Part shown: positions 5,138-6,902 of the stretch, in pieces
Numbering within the stretch: position 1 is the stretch's first letter
Layout of the letters: the number at the start of each line of letters is the position of its first letter
From: Thermoleophilaceae bacterium
GTDB taxonomy: Bacteria > Actinomycetota > Thermoleophilia > Solirubrobacterales > Thermoleophilaceae
Direction: 5' to 3'
Length of the DNA: 6,902 nucleotides
Assembly (NCBI GenBank): GCA_013696905.1
Contig: JACCXP010000249.1
Coordinates: 1 to 6,902 of the forward strand
Notes under the pieces: generated by a model
Seen by the model: only the letters and a program-made list of their open reading frames with translations
The model's database searches: none
Told to the model about the DNA's origin: nothing
Position numbers and translations under genes: made by a program

Positions 5138-5925
5138 CGCTGGCCGACTCCGACCTGCGCCACGCCGTCGAGCTGATGCGCTCGGTGCACGACGGCAGCT
5201 GCGACCACCGCGTCCCCTTCTCGCACGGCACGGCGCTCTTCAACCTCTCGCTGCCGCGGGTCTGGGACCTCAACTTCATGCGCCTGGAGAGCTGGGACGA
5301 CCCCCCGAGCGCCGACGAGCTGGCGCTCGAGGCCGATCGCGTGCAGGGAGGCGCCGGGCTCTGGCACCGCCGCATCACCGTCGAGCACGAGCAGACAGCT
5401 CTCGCCCTGCTGCCGGGCTTTCGCAAGCTCGGCTGGTCGGTGCAGCGCCACCTCGTGATGGCCCACCGCCGGCCGAGCGAGCTGGCCGCGAACGGGACGC
5501 GCGTGATCGAGATCGACCCCGAGCGGCTGCGCGCCGAGCGCCACGACTTCCTCGGCGAGGCCCGCATCGGCGTGGACGCCGACGCTGTGAGACAGCTCGC
5601 GGACCGCGTGCTCGCGACGGCGCGGGCGACCGAGCTGCGGCTGTTCGCACACGAGCGGGATGGGGCGGTCGTCAGCGTCTGCGAGCTCTATTCGGACGGG
5701 CGCAGCGGCCAGATCGAGGACGTGGCCACGCGCTCGGCCCACCGAGGCCGCGGCCTCGGCCGCGCGGTGGTGCTGGAAGCGCTCGAGGCGTCGCTACGAG
5801 CCGGGCACGACCTGACGTTCATCGTCGCCGACGAGGACGACTGGCCGCGGCGGCTCTACGAGCGGCTCGGCTTCGAGACGATCGGTCGCCTGCACTACTT
5901 CGCCAAGGCGCCGGTCAGGAACTGA
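5128..5925 (+). CDS. GNAT-family N-acetyltransferase, two-domain form
   Basis: A 265-residue protein with an acetyl-CoA-binding GNAT fold in its C-terminal half. Motif A is IEDVATRSAHRGRGLGRA (196-213) with the pyrophosphate loop RGRGLG. Motif B is LYERLGFETIG (243-253), following a FIVADEDDW strand. The N-terminal half (about 1-115) is probably a second, degenerate GNAT-like domain, because it ends in GFRKLGWSVQRH, which resembles a motif B, but it lacks a clear acetyl-CoA loop. The acceptor substrate is unknown. Start choice is uncertain: ATG 5128 is used here, but GTG 5134 would repeat the four-base GTGA overlap seen at the previous junction, and GTG 5116 is also open. It overlaps the permease stop and so probably belongs to the exporter operon. 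Its last 31 bases are also coding on the other strand. Confidence 0.85.
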   Translation: MGVTLADSDLRHAVELMRSVHDGSCDHRVPFSHGTALFNLSLPRVWDLNFMRLESWDDPPSADELALEADRVQGGAGLWHRRITVEHEQTALALLPGFRKLGWSVQRHLVMAHRRPSELAANGTRVIEIDPERLRAERHDFLGEARIGVDADAVRQLADRVLATARATELRLFAHERDGAVVSVCELYSDGRSGQIEDVATRSAHRGRGLGRAVVLEALEASLRAGHDLTFIVADEDDWPRRLYERLGFETIGRLHYFAKAPVRN

Positions 5926-6500
5926 GGCGGCGCAGCCCCCTCGATGCGGGTCTCCACCTTCGCGAGCGGACCGGCCCGCCACTCGTCGCGCAGCAGCCCG
6001 AGCACCGCGACGTCGCGCGGGATGCCGGCGTGCAGGTGCCAAGCGCGCAGCACCCCCTCGTGCCTGAAGCCGAGGCGCTCGAGCGCCGCGATCGAGCGGA
6101 CGTTGCTCGGGTTGGCCCAGGCGGTCACGCGCTCGAGGCCCAGCCCGTCGAAGGCGAGCGCCAGCACCAGCGCCTTCGACTCCGCGTTCGCGCCCGAGCC
6201 CCAGTGCCCGTGCCCGAGCCACGTGCCGATCACCGCGCGGCGGTCGCGGCGGGACAGCTCGCTGAGGCCCGTGACGCCGATCGGGCGATCGCCTGCGTCG
6301 ACGATCACGAACTCGAGCCGCTCGCCGCGCTCGCGCTGCCCGGCGAGCGAGTCGACATAGGCGATCGCCTGCTCGAGGCGCCGGTACGGGCCCCAGGAGA
6401 AGAAGCGCGTCACGTCGGGGTCGCTCCCGAGCTCGAACAGCGCCGGCGCGTCGGCGGGGGTGGCGAAGCGCAGCGACAGGCTCGGGCCCCGGACCATCAT
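5895..6500 (-). CDS. RimJ/RimL-type GNAT acetyltransferase
   Basis: A 201-residue protein of the GNAT_3 (RimJ/RimL) group, which acetylates protein N-termini or small molecules. Visible family features are LRFATPADAPALFEL near the start (10-24), the acetyl-CoA-binding stretch GTWLGHGHWGSGANAESKA (92-110), and WANPSNVRSIAALERLGF (128-145), followed by GVLRAWHLH. The catalytic domain ends near residue 175. The last 25 residues are an unconserved tail that extends into the 3' end of the convergent GNAT gene. The start at 6500 (ATGATG) immediately follows the TAG of the metallopeptidase gene with no spacer, indicating coupling by reinitiation. No separate ribosome binding site is evident. The substrate cannot be predicted. 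Confidence 0.88.
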   Translation of the reverse strand: MMVRGPSLSLRFATPADAPALFELGSDPDVTRFFSWGPYRRLEQAIAYVDSLAGQRERGERLEFVIVDAGDRPIGVTGLSELSRRDRRAVIGTWLGHGHWGSGANAESKALVLALAFDGLGLERVTAWANPSNVRSIAALERLGFRHEGVLRAWHLHAGIPRDVAVLGLLRDEWRAGPLAKVETRIEGAAPPQFLTGALAK

Positions 6501-6902
6501 CTACAGGCGCAGCGCCGCGCCGTGGCGGCGCAGCCAGCGCTCGTGCTCGCGGCACGCGGGACAGCGCGACTCGAGCAGCGCCCAGAAGCGCCGCGAGTGG
6601 TCGGCAACGTCGAGGTGGGCGACCTCGTGCTCGACGACGTAGTCGAGCACCGCCTCGGGCGCGAGCAGCAGGCGCCAGTTGAAGCTCATCGCTCCCGACG
6701 ACGAGCACGACGCCCAGCGGGTGCGCTGGGCGCGGATCGCGAGCCGCAGGTAGGTGCGACCGGCGCGCCGGCAGGCGACGTCGAGCCTTGCCGCGACCTC
6801 GGCCCGCGCGCGGCGACGATACCAAGCCTCGAGCGCCGCTCGCACCGGCTCGGCACCGGGGCGGCCGACCGCGACCTCGAGCACGTCGGCGCGCAGGCGC
6901 AC
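6501..6902 (-). CDS. YgjP/DUF45-type zinc metallopeptidase, partial (N-terminus beyond right edge)
   Basis: The C-terminal 133 residues or so of a YgjP-like (DUF45, M48-related) metallopeptidase. Three features identify it. QRTRWASCSSSGAMSFNWRL lies at 59-78 of the visible part. The zinc site is HEVAH at 92-96 (two His ligands and the catalytic Glu93), followed by DHSRRFW with His102 as the likely third ligand. The C-terminus, CPACREHERWLRRHG, is typical of the family. Family members run to about 220-250 residues, so roughly the first 100 are missing. The visible GTG at the very edge is probably internal and not the start. These proteins are predicted cytoplasmic gluzincins of unknown substrate. 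The gene ends directly against the RimJ/RimL-type acetyltransferase start. Confidence 0.9.
   Translation of the reverse strand: MRLRADVLEVAVGRPGAEPVRAALEAWYRRRARAEVAARLDVACRRAGRTYLRLAIRAQRTRWASCSSSGAMSFNWRLLLAPEAVLDYVVEHEVAHLDVADHSRRFWALLESRCPACREHERWLRRHGAALRL
6512..6531. repeat. Seven-base-pair GC hairpin near the end of the metallopeptidase gene
   Basis: Perfect inverted repeat GCGCCGC (6512-6518) and GCGGCGC (6525-6531) with a six-base loop. It lies within coding sequence, just before the stop codon of the metallopeptidase gene and 12 bases upstream of the acetyltransferase start. It could affect readthrough or reinitiation, or be a chance product of Arg/Ala codons. Confidence 0.35.

Noticed and set aside
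5908..5933. Inverted repeat GCGCCG / CGGCGC at the convergent acetyltransferase ends
   Set aside because: Only six base pairs with a 14-base loop and no T tract; too weak to call a bidirectional terminator.
1..6902. Defence system, mobile element, CRISPR array or RNA gene
   Set aside because: No direct-repeat array, transposase, integrase, tRNA-like fold or rRNA sequence was seen, and the codon bias is uniform throughout.

Overview
The window looks like ordinary chromosome from a very GC-rich bacterium, most likely an actinomycete of the Thermoleophilia (Solirubrobacterales/Gaiellales-like). This rests on the strong GC-ending codon bias, frequent GTG starts, and two small membrane proteins (2431-2694 and 591-947) that resemble proteins I recall from that class. 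It is a recollection and not a search result. No RNA gene, CRISPR array, insertion sequence or phage gene was seen, and no stretch of 300 bases lacks a gene.

Layout. On the minus strand at the left edge, two tandem TadE-like pseudopilins (505-140, and 137 running off the left edge) mark the border of a probable Tad/Flp pilus locus. Next, also on the minus strand, come soluble inorganic pyrophosphatase (2375-1836), undecaprenyl-diphosphatase UppP (1790-966) and a four-helix membrane protein (947-591). Diverging from the pyrophosphatase is a small secreted or membrane-anchored protein on the plus strand (2431-2694). Its end overlaps by 11 bp the end of a minus-strand HD-superfamily hydrolase (3535-2684). 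That HD gene diverges, with only 10 bp between start codons, from a plus-strand operon: ABC ATPase (3546-4403), ABC-2 permease (4400-5137) and a GNAT acetyltransferase (5128-5925). The last gene converges on, and overlaps by 31 bp, a minus-strand RimJ/RimL-type acetyltransferase (6500-5895). That gene starts immediately after the stop of a YgjP/DUF45 zinc metallopeptidase (6902-6501, cut by the right edge).

Functionally this is housekeeping and envelope biology. Pyrophosphatase removes PPi and UppP recycles the undecaprenyl carrier lipid for cell-wall synthesis. The ABC-2 exporter moves an unknown substrate, and the acetyltransferases and the metallopeptidase have unknown targets. I did not find a convincing new multi-gene system. 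The signals most worth a second look are these: a repeated TANNNT box 5-8 nt ahead of five GTG starts, suggesting leaderless transcripts; very compact divergent and convergent gene junctions; a hairpin terminator candidate inside the HD gene; and the uncharacterised HD protein and small membrane proteins.
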